From: Sweltsa coloradensis
Lineage: Eukaryota; Arthropoda; Insecta; Plecoptera; Chloroperlidae
Assembly (NCBI GenBank): GCA_024449915.1
Contig: JAMZAV010003250.1
Span: 1-64,000, forward strand
Length of the DNA stretch: 64,000 bases
Direction: 5' to 3'
In this document: positions 1 through 10,371 of the stretch, one piece after another
Position numbering within the stretch: position 1 is the first letter of the stretch
Layout: every line of letters starts with the position of its first letter
Notes under the pieces: generated by a model
Databases searched by the model: none
Told to the model about the DNA's origin: nothing
The model's input: only the letters and a program-made list of their open reading frames with translations
Translations under genes and position numbers: made by a program

Positions 1-189
1 TGGTGTACATGCATTATTGTTAGATGAGAATGGTTTTAAGTAATGTGTGACATGGGTAAATAATGTTTTGTATCTTCACTACCTAATGGTGCAGTAATGT
101 AGACAGTTGAAGTAAAGGCAGAGATTGAATAATCAGAACTAATGTTATACAGAATTAATGAGGACGGTCGACATTGAGAAACCATAAGC

Positions 190-247
190 GAATATCTTAG
201 AAGGTTTGGGCTATTGATGAATATCTTAGAAGGTTTGGGCTATTGAT
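190..247. repeat. 29-bp perfect tandem duplication
   Basis: Two adjacent identical 29-base copies (190-218 and 219-247), beginning GAATATCTTAGAAGG. The rest of 1-1213 shows no recognisable gene; its open frames are short and match no family I know. Confidence 0.9.
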
Positions 248-1213
248 TAGCTTGTAATGGATAGGATCCCAAGACGAGATTTTGAAGTGTTTGAATAAGA
301 AAAGAAGAGAAGAGATTGATTGAAGGAGCCTGGAGACATTGAGAAGCGACGTGAACGGTGCGGTCAGGGGCAGAAGTAAAGCTCTAGGGAGACATGAAAG
401 AGTGGGGTTAGTTGGTGGAGAGGCACATACAGGATAAAGATGAAGAAACGCTGAGCCTGGCTACCTCAGCACAAGTAGCTACGTAAACTACATAGCGATG
501 TAAAGAACATCGCTCGACTCAACATCGTTGGAATTGAGTTTGAGACTGGATTTAGTTTCAGAACTAAAGGGTGTCTGAACCAACCTTGACATGTTTAGAA
601 TATTTGGAAATATAAAATAGTTATAAAGGATGTATTTAACCTTGCTATTATTTAAACCTTACCTTCAGTATCCTCGAGCCTTGTTTCCGTTCACAGGTTG
701 TGATTAATGTTTGAAATATTATAGATATTCTTTTTATTTTCGATAACAACGAAATTCTCACCGATAACAAACTTTTGTCTATCTTTATGCTACAAATCAT
801 CGCTTTAAAGATAAACGTGTTACATGACATTCTTGGCAGTGGCTTTCACAAACAAATATCATCATGATAAGAGATCACATTGTAGGTCTGCAATTTTTGC
901 AATATATTGTCTCCTTTTGCCTTTACTGATACTACCTGTTGTTTGCTTATTCGTTATACTTGCGACCAATAGATCCTTTGTCTATTTGATACCGGTCACC
1001 GACAGTCCTGACAAGTTTTGAGATTAAGTTCTTACATAGTTTTTTTATATCCTCTTACTCGTTGTCGTTGCCAGGTCAGGACTGAAGAGTGGCAAGCTAC
1101 ACTTGGAGGACTTAACAAATGAGGATTTGTTTTATAACACAGATATCTCATAACTAAAGCTTCTCACTCGGCATATAAACATAGGCGGCAATTGAGAAAA
1201 TATACCTCTATAG

Positions 1214-1696
1214 TTGGATGAGCGAAGCAATGAATTCAATTTCACTGACCCCCCAAAAAAATTAGCTCAGGTGTTTTTTTTTTGTTTTTTTGTATTTTTC
1301 CTACCACGTTTTTGGGTACAATACAATCGAAGAAATATGTCTCATGAATATCGTACTCTTATCCGATTTTTTTCGATTTCAAGTGTGATATTTTCGTGAC
1401 ATTTGGGCCGATTCTGACCAAACGGATGGGGCTACAACGTTCATATTTTACATGAAAATTAGGTTATGGTGATGTAGTACCTTGTGAAAGAAAAAGTTGA
1501 AAAAGTTAGCCAGAATCCAAAGAATAAAGGTTTTAATGTGAGTTTTTTAGGTATATAAAAACAATATAAACTTGACAATAATCACCTACAAAGCATTCAA
1601 AAACACTTCCAAAAGTGAAGAGATCCCACGCAAACTAAAACTTACAAAAATCTCATCCATCAACGCGACTAAAAAAGCGTTTGCGAAGCTTCCTAG
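1214..1696 (+). mobile_element. Helitron-like non-autonomous element, short subfamily
   Basis: Starts TTGGATGAGCGAAGC and ends in CTAG followed by T, with CTCATCCATCAACGCG near the 3' end forming a subterminal inverted match to the start. The same sequence recurs at 61126-62629, where a LINE fragment has been inserted. A 3' CTAG, no target duplication and subterminal inverted repeats fit non-autonomous Helitron/Helentron elements (HINE or DINE-1 type). This subfamily carries one A/T-rich internal module, not a tandem array. It has no coding capacity. Confidence 0.6.
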
Positions 1697-2320
1697 TTTT
1701 GTAAACAGAAAGATGTTGAATAAGCCTAGCATAAACAACAGCCCTAACTTCATTGTCAAAGTTTTTAAAATTCTATTTGATTACAACAATGCTCACCCCC
1801 TTGGGAGCTTGTAAACTGTGCGAAGGGTGGAGTTAAGCTTCGGAACTAAATTAATCTAGGAACATGCCTGACATATTCAAGGTACATTCACAATCAAATG
1901 AAAGCACATATATGGCTACAAAAGATATTTATTTCTTGTGATATGATTTACAATTCTAATAACAATGAGGAAAGTTTTATGTTTCTTAAAATAAGTTTTA
2001 TGGTTTAAATACATTTTTCGGTGGCATTTCTTAAAAAATAACTACGCCAATTAGAACCCTACACAACATTCAATCGTTAAATACCATTTTACAACAACAG
2101 TTACACTGCTAGTTTTTCGTATGCTGTGTTGGAATGTCTTTCCTTCGAGAAAAACGGACATATTATAAAAGAACAAATTATTCAAAAATTAATTAATTAA
2201 CTTGCAATGTGTACATTAGAATAGAATTTCTATCACGATCAACATGTGATATGTAATCTTGGTTTTGCAGCAGGCGATTATGACGATGTTATGCTGGTAC
2301 TATAAACAGAAATTTAAAAA

Positions 2321-2394
2321 GTGCCTCTACGGGGATTGAACCCGGGACCTCGGCTGTCCGAGCCCTGCTCTTACCAACTGTGCTATGAAGACAC
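2321..2394 (-). repeat. tRNA-like sequence (tRNA relic or SINE head)
   Basis: On the minus strand a 74-base stretch has an A-box-like segment (TAGCACAGTTGGTAAGAGC) and a B-box (GGTTCAATCC). Its ends GTGTCTT and GAGGCAC can pair over seven positions, counting wobbles. The anticodon arm does not form a clean five-pair stem with a T33 loop, so a working tRNA gene is unlikely. A related degenerate copy lies at 7994-8067. It is probably a tRNA-derived SINE head or tRNA pseudogene. Confidence 0.55.
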
Positions 2395-3134
2395 CAGATT
2401 GTATCTATTTCTTGACTTGTTTTATAGATGATTAATAACATGTGTAGAGCAGATGCACTGCCTATTAAAACAATATACGAAATAAAATCGAGAAAACCAT
2501 CTCTGTAAATTATAGTTTTATTTAAAGTTTATTACAATATAGGACATAACGATCGTATAAAAGACAAGCAGTTTTTTCGTTTAGGCAACAACGACAGTAT
2601 TAATGGTACTTATCAATCTTTAACCTAAATGGGATGTTATTGACCTATGTTTCTCGGCTAGTAATCAAAGACGTAAGTGGCCTCTGACATGAGACTTAGG
2701 ACTATGCCGTCAATGTCAGGGTTTTACAGACAAGAATCTAGATAATATTAATACACGATATCGTTGATTATCAAGAACAGGTAAAATTTTGACGTATACA
2801 GTTTTTAGTCTCAAAGAATTGTTTTCCCCATGTGTTTCAGAATGGTTCTATGCATCTCGTAATGTGACACAAAAGTATCAGATCTAAGCAAATTATTATA
2901 AAATTCATCAAAACCCCTAATTTTTTACTAACTTTTTGAGCTATTCTTACGCTGTAAATAATATACTATCTTCTTGAAACTTGTCGAGTGTCAGTGATCA
3001 ACAGGTGAAAAGTGATATCCCCAGCCATTCGGGCCTGGCTTCATGTTCTCTATTCTTTCCGAACCTGTCCAACTTCCTTATCTCGAAAAACATATTTACT
3101 ATGTGAATGGTTTGTTGGAGGGACATTGAAGTAA

Positions 3135-3265
3135 GTTAAATTGTATTTAGAGTCTACTCACTCAGTCATATAACAGCTAATTTTCAATGGGGGACAGTAA
3201 ATCAAAGCTGTAGGCCCCGACGCAATTGATAAGTGAGCGATAACCAACCAAAGATCAAAGTTTTT
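3135..3265 (-). mobile_element. SINE fragment (3' part)
   Basis: Contains the body and 3' end of the SINE family seen complete at 36970-37364 and 53340-53756: AGTCTACTCACTCAGTCA followed by GGGGGACAGTAAATCAAAG and GAGCGATAACCAACCAAAG. In this orientation the SINE 3' end lies at the low coordinate. The tRNA head is absent, so the copy is 5'-truncated. Confidence 0.75.
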
Positions 3266-3807
3266 GTGCCTTTTATTGTAGTCATCTTGAATTGAGTTTT
3301 CGAAGTGTTTCGGGTGGTCAATCACAAAGTGAGCTTTGTATGTTGATTTGATTGATTGGATATTGCTTGTCTCATATTATTGCACTTTGGCTATTCGAGA
3401 CGATGATGTAGTAATAGATGAGGATGAAGTATGAACAGAAGGGATGAGGGGAAACCCGGTACCGGCACGTAGCCTACTCGTTTCGAAAACTACCAAGGGG
3501 TCCAACGGCTTAACGTCCTATCCGAAAGGACGGTGAAACCTTGACAGTCGTATAGGTTCCTCCACTAACCCGGACTGCCGAGCAGACGTCGAGGAGAACG
3601 AAGCCGTTACACTAGCTCTCAATCCCTCCATCTGCTATAACCAGCGGTATAGGTGAGTTTCAGGGGTTCATGTATGATATGATTGACATATAAAAAAATA
3701 AAAATGATAATTCATGCAAATAGCTTATTGCTCCAAATAAAAGTACTTCAAAAGTAACTTAATGCCAAATAAATATTATTGTTGTGCAATTATTCTTCCG
3801 CAAGTTT
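3266..3807. other. Intergenic / probable 3' flank of the fucosyltransferase gene
   Basis: No open frame of interest. It lies immediately downstream of the fucosyltransferase stop codon, so part of it is probably 3' UTR. A minus-strand AATAAA occurs near 3267-3272, about 540 bases past the stop, but whether it is used cannot be judged. Confidence 0.4.
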
Positions 3808-4968
3808 CTAAGTTTGTGCGAAGAAGTCCTGCGGAGAAACACAAGCCCCCTCATAATCCCACCAGGATTTGATATCTGAATAAACCTTCCTCGGTTCTAG
3901 CGGATCATGTAGCTTTTCACACATTTCACACCACAACCAGCCCCCGTTCTGTGTATAGAATCTCTTCCACCAGAAATACTTCCTGTATTCCTCTGGGTTC
4001 TCGTCCAGATAGTGCAGGTACCTCGCCAGAGCTCTCGGACCTGCAAAGTCCTTGACGTTGATGTAGGACAACGGGGGCGCATACAAGCTATAGTTGGCAC
4101 CACCGTAGACGATCGGGACAATATTGTGACTCAACGCTCTCAGAAACTTCTCCGTAACATAATCAACACACAAAGAATTCTCGAAAGCCAAGTAGAATTT
4201 ATACGTACTGTCCAGCATCAGGTCACAATGCACCGCGTCTTGACAATGGAGTATCCTACCTTTACCGTAAATATCCACCCTTATGTACTTGATCAACTCT
4301 TCGACGTAGAAATCTCTCTTACTTTGCGCAGCTGAATTTGACACAAACCAGGCGACAAGTCTGCTCTTACTCTCGACGGTCTTGTCAACGTGAGTCATAT
4401 TCTTGAAGGTCGGTTCCCTCCAGACTCCTGTCGATCTCCTCCCATCTCTGGGTACACCCACGCTTCTAATATCTATATAAGGAATGTACAAGTCAGAATC
4501 ACGTCTGTACGAGGCCGTCCAGTTAAAGAAGTTGTTGAAGTTGTAATATTTCGGACATGTCATCGGTGATTCTGTATTGAGGAAGATGTATCTCTGATGT
4601 GGGCTCCTGACCAAGGGCAGATCCCGCATGGAGGAACCGCGGTTGTCTATCCCGTGGAAGATGACGGCGTCGTACTTGTCGTACGGCAGGTCGGGCTCCT
4701 GGTCCAGACGGTCCCACAGCTCGCAGTCTGTCGCTAGGCAACCGGAGAAGGTGGCGCGACCGAGCGGGACCCCGTAGTGCTTCACTCCGAAGAACTCGTT
4801 CCAGACGAGGATGCGCTTGGTGGTGTTGCTCGAGTGAAGCAACTGGGCGACCTGTTGCGCATCGAGCACGTGGTGAGGCTTTCTGAACACTCGCACTAGG
4901 CTCAGGAAGACGACCACGAGGACACACACACAGAGCTGCCTTCTGAAACAGAAACAGTGACTTGTCAC
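3808..4968 (-). CDS. Alpha-1,3-fucosyltransferase (GT10), main coding exon
   Basis: A Golgi type II membrane glycosyltransferase that transfers fucose from GDP-fucose to GlcNAc-containing glycans. The 386-codon frame has a hydrophobic anchor (about residues 11-28), a stem, and a GT10 catalytic region (about 50-370). Diagnostic segments are NWTASYRRDSD (149-159), VAWFVSNSAAQSKR (205-218), VDIYGKG (231-237) and the donor-binding motif FENSLCVDYVTEKF (262-275). N-glycosylation sequons occur at about 48, 149, 190 and 292. The stop codon TAG is at 3808-3810. The open frame has no ATG before the anchor; its nominal first codon is GTG. An in-frame TAA lies at 4984-4986, and TGTTTCTGTTTCAG at 4956-4943 is a strong splice acceptor. 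The real exon is therefore probably 3808-4942, entered in phase 2. The family is certain; which FUT paralogue is not. Confidence 0.95.
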   Translation of the reverse strand: MTSHCFCFRRQLCVCVLVVVFLSLVRVFRKPHHVLDAQQVAQLLHSSNTTKRILVWNEFFGVKHYGVPLGRATFSGCLATDCELWDRLDQEPDLPYDKYDAVIFHGIDNRGSSMRDLPLVRSPHQRYIFLNTESPMTCPKYYNFNNFFNWTASYRRDSDLYIPYIDIRSVGVPRDGRRSTGVWREPTFKNMTHVDKTVESKSRLVAWFVSNSAAQSKRDFYVEELIKYIRVDIYGKGRILHCQDAVHCDLMLDSTYKFYLAFENSLCVDYVTEKFLRALSHNIVPIVYGGANYSLYAPPLSYINVKDFAGPRALARYLHYLDENPEEYRKYFWWKRFYTQNGGWLWCEMCEKLHDPLEPRKVYSDIKSWWDYEGACVSPQDFFAQT

Positions 4969-5325
4969 TTTACGGTTAGTTAGTTAATGTTGTTTTAGGG
5001 CACTCAACAGTAGAGTTATCAGTGCCCATGTCAATTGTATTGGAATCTTCCAAATTTTCTTTTTCCATGGTTGTGGATTACCACCATGTTCTCTTCTTTC
5101 CAATGGAAGGAACGTAAGGGAAGACGAGGGGGGTTAATGGGAAGGTGTGAAGATGTTGGATAGGATGGGTTAAACTGGGTGGGAACGGAGGAGTGCTCGT
5201 TGCAGAGAGGGCCGGCAAGTATGGAGACGAAAAAAGTGAAAGAAGAAAATAAATATGAGTAAGGCTGTGTGAATGAAGAAAGGTGTGATAAAAAGTTGCG
5301 CGAGAGCTCTCTCTGCAACACGCAC

Positions 5326-5348
5326 CCCAACCGGCCAGAGCTCTCCAT
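5326..5348 (-). CDS. Candidate first coding exon of the fucosyltransferase
   Basis: Inference only. An ATG at 5348-5346 opens a 23-base reading stretch ending before GTGCGT (5325-5320). Used as a donor with the acceptor at 4943-4944, it removes a 383-base intron and joins in the correct phase. It supplies a short cytoplasmic tail (MESSGRLG) in front of the membrane anchor, as expected for a type II fucosyltransferase. The donor is only a moderate match to consensus, and another upstream exon could be the true one. Confidence 0.25.
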
Positions 5349-5381
5349 TAGTTTTGGGGGTCACTTTACGGACCTGTGGCT

Positions 5382-5458
5382 GTTAGTGTGCCTTGTCCGT
5401 GGGCTAGGGTGTCACTACGGACCTGTTGCGCCCTAGCCCACAGACAAGGCACACTAAC
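5382..5458. repeat. Near-perfect 30-bp hairpin
   Basis: Arms 5382-5411 and 5429-5458 are inverted copies matching at 28 of 30 positions around a 17-base loop. Read on the minus strand (the fucosyltransferase strand), one of the two differences becomes a G-U wobble. The hairpin lies just upstream of the candidate first exon. Short direct repeats of CACTTTACGGACCTGT and CACTACGGACCTGT border and fill it. Confidence 0.85.
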
Positions 5459-5469
5459 TGCTCCACATC

Positions 5470-7389
5470 CTGGGTACCACTTTGTCGCCTTACCGAGTGA
5501 CCTCTCACCGAAAGCCCCACGTTGGCTTGTCACTTTACCCCTCTCAAACCGACTGGCGCCAGGGTGGATTATACCCGTAATTTTGTCTAAAATTACTTTT
5601 AGTCGACATGTGACTTTATTAACGGTTTGCCCTAGCTAGCTCAGCAACAAGACAAGTGTGAAAACCTGGCCCTAGCAGAACAAGTATAACCAAAGAACAC
5701 ACAACACAGAGGCTCAGCACCGCCTGGGACCCTACCCAATGGGGGTAGGTCACCAGCCATACCGTGCGTGCTAGCGTTGAGCCGCGTCGTCTCAGCATCG
5801 CTCTGGCGGCCGCCTGCCGGTCTCGTGCGCTCGTGCTTAGCCTACGTTGACGAGCCCAGGGCTGCCTAATAGTGGACTGACGGTCCTTTGTACTAATAAT
5901 AATGCAGATTTTACGTGAGTTGGGGAAACAGGGTACAAACATGCACTACGTGAAAGCAAAGAAAGTTTGAGTTTAGTAGATGTAATTACAACAGTGAATT
6001 TAAATTGAAGAAGTGAAGTTAAACTAGGTCTAGTGAAGTAACTATTGGATCCAATGCAATACCTTGAGTGACAATAATTCTAGTATACAGGGTCGTTACA
6101 TAATAAATAAACAATACAGCATTCGCTGGCTACTCAACACTCTCTCCTCTCTTTCTCCATTTTACGTTCCGGTTCCTTGGTCTTCTCTTGAAATAGCTTG
6201 AGGTTTCTGAAGGACGTGTCCGCGTAGTCACGCGATACGACGAGGGTCCTGCGGGGTGCGTAGCCGAACCGTGACTTCGTCCAGTGGCGGACCGGGACCT
6301 TGGTATCCCTTGAAGTTCTCTTCGGGCGCTACGGCACAGGAAGGCAGATGCCTGGTTAAAGATGGAACTGGATGGTCTCGCCCGAGGGAGAGTTGCTGTT
6401 ATTGCATCAGCATGGTGGTATGTTCTGATACCACGTGGTTCGTCTGTTTATCGGCACATTGCACGTGCACCCTAGTTACGTCAGCGCAAAGTTTGATCCG
6501 ATCGTGAAAGTAAACTTGAATACGAGCATTTGCTCCCCGTAGCTAGAAGCTATTTAGAACTACCATGATATCCCCGGGTCGTCATTGGTACGACGCGTCT
6601 TATTGGTTCACCATAGATGATGGATCACTGGTAAAACACTCCGTGAAGATGTAAAATAGAGTTGAAAAGATATAGAAAATAACCACACTCCCTCGCCACA
6701 TAGCCCTCTCCATATTACTTGGAGGCAATGCTATAATCATGGCTCTCGAGGCCGACGCTCCTGGCTACCCCCAACACTGGTTCAGCGACCTTGCTCGCAA
6801 AGAACTAGTCTGGTCCCAGGGACCACGCACAGAGTGAACGAACGTACAGCATCCGCTTGCTTCCAAAACCGAGGTCCGGCTAGCTGGGCGCAAGAACGCT
6901 ACCGCCGCAGGCCATCACACGACCCCTTCCTAGGCTAGCCATTGGTCAGTGACATCTCGACTGATTTTGAAAACAGCTTACTTGTCGCCTATTGGTCAAT
7001 TACGCACTGCGCGTGTTCACTCAACCGATGATGTTTTTCTAACGGTACATTCCTCAAACTTCGACGACTGCCGAACTGCAAGATTTCTCGAGTTGCAAAC
7101 TTGAAGCCATGTACCCTTTCCAGCTAGGTACAAATATATCATTGGGCCTACGTCACACATCGCCCTCGAAAATACACTTAAAACCAAAAACATGAGCTTC
7201 AGCTCCACTATAGAACACTTGAAAATATCAACCCTTGGTTGATGAGGCAGGCTAGCTGCTCGTAATTTGCATAGCCTTATGCAAATAAGCACACGAATTA
7301 CACTTGATCGATGATATGAATTAACTAGGAAAACGCTGCGTTGTTGAGCGAGCACCGGTACGTGCAACAACGACCCCGTACGACATTCC
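5470..7389. other. Upstream/intergenic region, possible promoter area
   Basis: No protein family is recognisable in the open frames here. ATTGG (CCAAT on the minus strand) occurs near 6580, 6601, 6940 and 6990, in the right orientation for leftward transcription toward the fucosyltransferase. This is weak evidence for a promoter. A hAT-type terminus-like CAGTGGCGGACCGGG lies near 6281, without a visible partner end. Confidence 0.3.
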
Positions 7390-7764
7390 CATAATGTTAA
7401 ATACCAATAAGTCTTTAAGGTCTTGACCGATTTAGCTGAAAATTTGTAAAATAGGAGAGAATGTTGAACTTATTGACCCTGCAAAATTTCATAACGATCG
7501 GAACATTTTTATTTTTTTATTTATTTTTTTATTTTTTTATTTTTTATAACCAACGATCGGATTTTGTTCAAAAACATTACAGCAACCCGCCTAGGTGGTA
7601 TGTACATGTGTGCAAAATTTCAGGTCGATCAGAGAAACGGTGCGACCTGTACCGAAGCAGTAACTGAAAAAAACAAACAAAAAAACAAACAAACAAAAAA
7701 CAAAAAAACAGACATTCGAGCCATAAGAGTCAAGTGGAGACGCTCGCTACGCTCGCTCAATTAA
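7390..7764 (-). repeat. Possible Helitron-like relative
   Basis: On the minus strand it begins TTGAGCGAGCGTAGCGAGCG, like the GAGCGTAGCGAGCG start of the Helitron-like family here, followed by T-rich simple sequence and an A/T-rich body. No CTAG 3' end was found, so the assignment is tentative. Open frames inside are simple-sequence translations. Confidence 0.3.
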
Positions 7765-7993
7765 AGTCCAAAAATTATGCAAATTCCTGACATGACAAAT
7801 TATGTAAATTAGACGGGTTTTTAAAGCAAAAATAAAAATCCTATGAGGGTAAAGGCCGTACGGTTACTTACTCGGTTAGTACAGTTAAATGTTTTAAAAT
7901 TTTTGTATACCTCGATGTAGAATGGCAGAAATGCCGAATTTAATTTATTTAATTATTTATGTACAATAGGTTTTATTAGCAAAAAAAAAACAT

Positions 7994-8067
7994 GGCCTCC
8001 ACCGGGGATTGTGCCTTGGGACCTTGGCTGTCCGGGCCGCTGCTCTTACCAACTGAGCTATGAAGAG
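7994..8067 (-). repeat. Degenerate tRNA-like sequence
   Basis: Related to 2321-2394: on the minus strand it carries TAGCTCAGTTGGTAAGAGC (a strong A-box) and the shared CGGACAGCC segment. The B-box is damaged. It is a decayed tRNA-derived repeat. No gene was found in 8068-9000. Confidence 0.55.
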
Positions 8068-8837
8068 AACAAATAAAGTTCTGGCTATTTCTTCGACCAC
8101 TTGATTTACTTATGCTCGATGGTGTACACGCCAAGGAAGTAAATTCACCCATCTTACCTGGTCCTCCGTGATCTTGGCAGCACCCCCCTCATTCTAGGCT
8201 GTAAGCTGCACTCACACTCTCACACTCCTCATCCAGAGGACACGAGACTTTGCCTCCATTGATCTCAATTACATTACGCCTAACTCGGCATTAGAAATGC
8301 AAACATTATGAGGTTAACCCTGGGATTATGTCAAGGTTGAGAACAATGGAACTAATATCGTTTTTTACTACATCTTAGTTTTAACTCATGAAGGTTGCAA
8401 TGATAACTAAGGTGACCCTCTCTGACCCCGCGTTCTCAAACGAGGCCATCAAGTTTTTAATTAAACAATATTGGTTTTTCAATTTTACCCCTTTTTATTT
8501 TGGGTGGATAAAAATAAATATTCCTTTCCCCATGCCAATGTTACGAAAGGTACCTTTTTAAGAGAAGTTGAAAATAGACATCTAAAAAAAACAGTTAAAA
8601 ACAAGAAAATTCTGGTTTGTCCAGGAAATTTGATATATCTCTAGTATTGCAGGTATTTGAGATATACAAAATCCAAAATAAGCAATTTAAAAAAAATCTA
8701 GTTCTAGGTTTGCACCTAGAATTTTCAATTTAACTTTAAATGTAATTCAAAAACCAAAATTAAAGAAAAAACGTACTAAAATTCTTTTAAAAAAATGCTG
8801 AACTCGAATTGTTTGCTTGAACTTACCTAATTACTAC

Positions 8838-8852
8838 GGGGGGGGGGGGGGG
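8838..8852. repeat. Poly-G run (15 G)
   Basis: Uninterrupted run of 15 guanines; its length is likely unreliable in an assembly. Confidence 0.9.
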
Positions 8853-9039
8853 AGGAATTACTGAAAGGGTTAATAAATGGAAGGTGGACTGATAGATTTT
8901 GTATATTTTTCGTTTTTCATGGAACTCCTACCCATGGCTGCTCAGAACTAGGTGTTCACGTTTAGGGCTCTTTAAGAGGACTCAATCCAGTTCATTCACA
9001 TTCAAACATGTGAAACAACTGTCACTGTCAGTCATGATT

Positions 9040-9540
9040 GCTGGTGTCGGGTTTCAAACCTGCGATCTCCCGCCAGTGGCGGAATTTCGTTTCGAGGTCC
9101 CGCCCGGCGCCCGCAACATTTCTGTGGGGGGCCCCCTAACAGATACATACATTCAGAGACTCAGTGTTAAATCCAGGATTTTCATCCCGGGGGTATTATA
9201 TAGGCCTAAGGACCAAGTACGGGGGGTTTGGGGGGCGAGGGTGCGAGGCCCCTCAACAATAGCGCCGCAGGTGAAAATTTTGAAAATCAGTTGTTTAGAG
9301 TGCGTTCGGTGTTTTAGAAAAAAGTTGTGGGGTGGGCTGAATGCAATACCAAAATAATTTAGTTGTTGTGTGTTGTTGTGTTGTGGACGCTGAAAGTTCC
9401 CAAATATCCGCTAGATTTTACCTACAAACCCCTAAAGGCCTGGGCCCGCCCGCAGTTGCGGGCCCTGCGGGCGCCTAGTTCCGCCACTGCCTCCCGCATC
9501 AGTATCGCGCGGTCCTGTGATCAGCGGTGGGGAGATGAGT
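9040..9540 (-). mobile_element. tRNA-derived SINE head interrupted by a DNA transposon
   Basis: With the inner 416-bp insertion removed, the minus strand reads GGAGATCGCAGGTTTGAAACCC, a typical SINE B-box context (GGTTTGAAACC) preceded by a degenerate tRNA-like region. The extent of the SINE body could not be defined. Confidence 0.45.
9074..9489. mobile_element. Non-autonomous hAT-type transposon
   Basis: Terminal inverted repeats CAGTGGCGGAA and TTCCGCCACTG bound a 416-bp segment. It is flanked by 8-base direct repeats, TCTCCCGC (9066-9073) and CCTCCCGC (9490-9497), which match at seven of eight positions. CAGTGGCGG-type ends and 8-bp duplications are characteristic of hAT elements. It encodes nothing recognisable and has split a SINE head. 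Confidence 0.75.
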
Positions 9541-9920
9541 GTCCTTACGAGACGGCCCATGAAACAAAGTCACACTCAAAGTGGACTGTTTTTCATCATC
9601 CGGCTCAATGGAATATTGAGCAAGAATTGTATAATGAATGAATTAACTGGTATGTTATTAGGCTGATCATAGACCTAATTACTCCAATAAACCAGAGACC
9701 GGAATATTTAAGTATCGCCGATCCATCACCGATCAATCAAGCTGGACACGATTCCACCCGCAGATAGAACCGAAATCAACAAGGCCAATGCATATTAATA
9801 ATAATGATAACATTGTTTAACACCTAAAGTCGAAGAAACAAGGGTGAAAAGTTTTCTGAATGAAAGTGGGCCTTAAATATTTAACATAAAAAATTGTTTG
9901 GGAAAGATATAAACTCACTT

Positions 9921-10072
9921 TTGGCCATTATATGTCGTTTTTTAACAACAATATAGTTGGGTTGAGCTAAATGTATTTAGAAACTATATCAAGAAAACCG
10001 ATTCACAAAATTCACCTTTGCACTAGATGTGCATGCTACATTATTGTCAATAAAAACGACATATGGCCCTAT
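9921..10072. repeat. Short inverted repeat, possible small MITE
   Basis: GGCCATTATATGTCG near 9924 is mirrored by CGACATATGGCCC near 10056. The match continues imperfectly inward for about 30 bases. No clear target duplication. No gene was seen in the rest of 9540-10944, which holds short degenerate repeats of a TTTTTGCACA motif near 10680-10910. Confidence 0.35.
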
Positions 10073-10348
10073 AAGAACTGATAGTGAGATTAGGTCCCGC
10101 CAAAAAATCCTGATTTATTGAAAGTATTCTGTAATTCAGCCAACTTTCATGGACTTGTAAGATTTTGACCCTAAAGTAATTACAAAGCCTTGGAAGAGAT
10201 TGTGTAAAATTGCACTAAATGCATAACACAATAATAAATGTTAATACACGTTTTAATTTGTACCTATACTTTAGGCCTATACAATACTACTTTCTGACGA
10301 TGATTCATGTTCCTTGCCAAGATGTCTACGACGTCATCAAACGGTCAT

Positions 10349-10371
10349 CCCCCCCCCCCCCCCCCCCCCCC
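10349..10371. repeat. Poly-C run (23 C)
   Basis: Uninterrupted run of 23 cytosines; its exact length is probably not reliable. Confidence 0.9.

Noticed and set aside
2321..2394. Functional tRNA gene
   Set aside because: A- and B-boxes are present, but the anticodon arm is not well formed and a degenerate sister copy exists, so a tRNA-derived repeat is more likely.
4012..4927. Other open frames overlapping the fucosyltransferase (4012-4335 plus; 3897-4121 and 4523-4927 minus)
   Set aside because: They are out-of-frame shadows of the GT10 exon with no family features.
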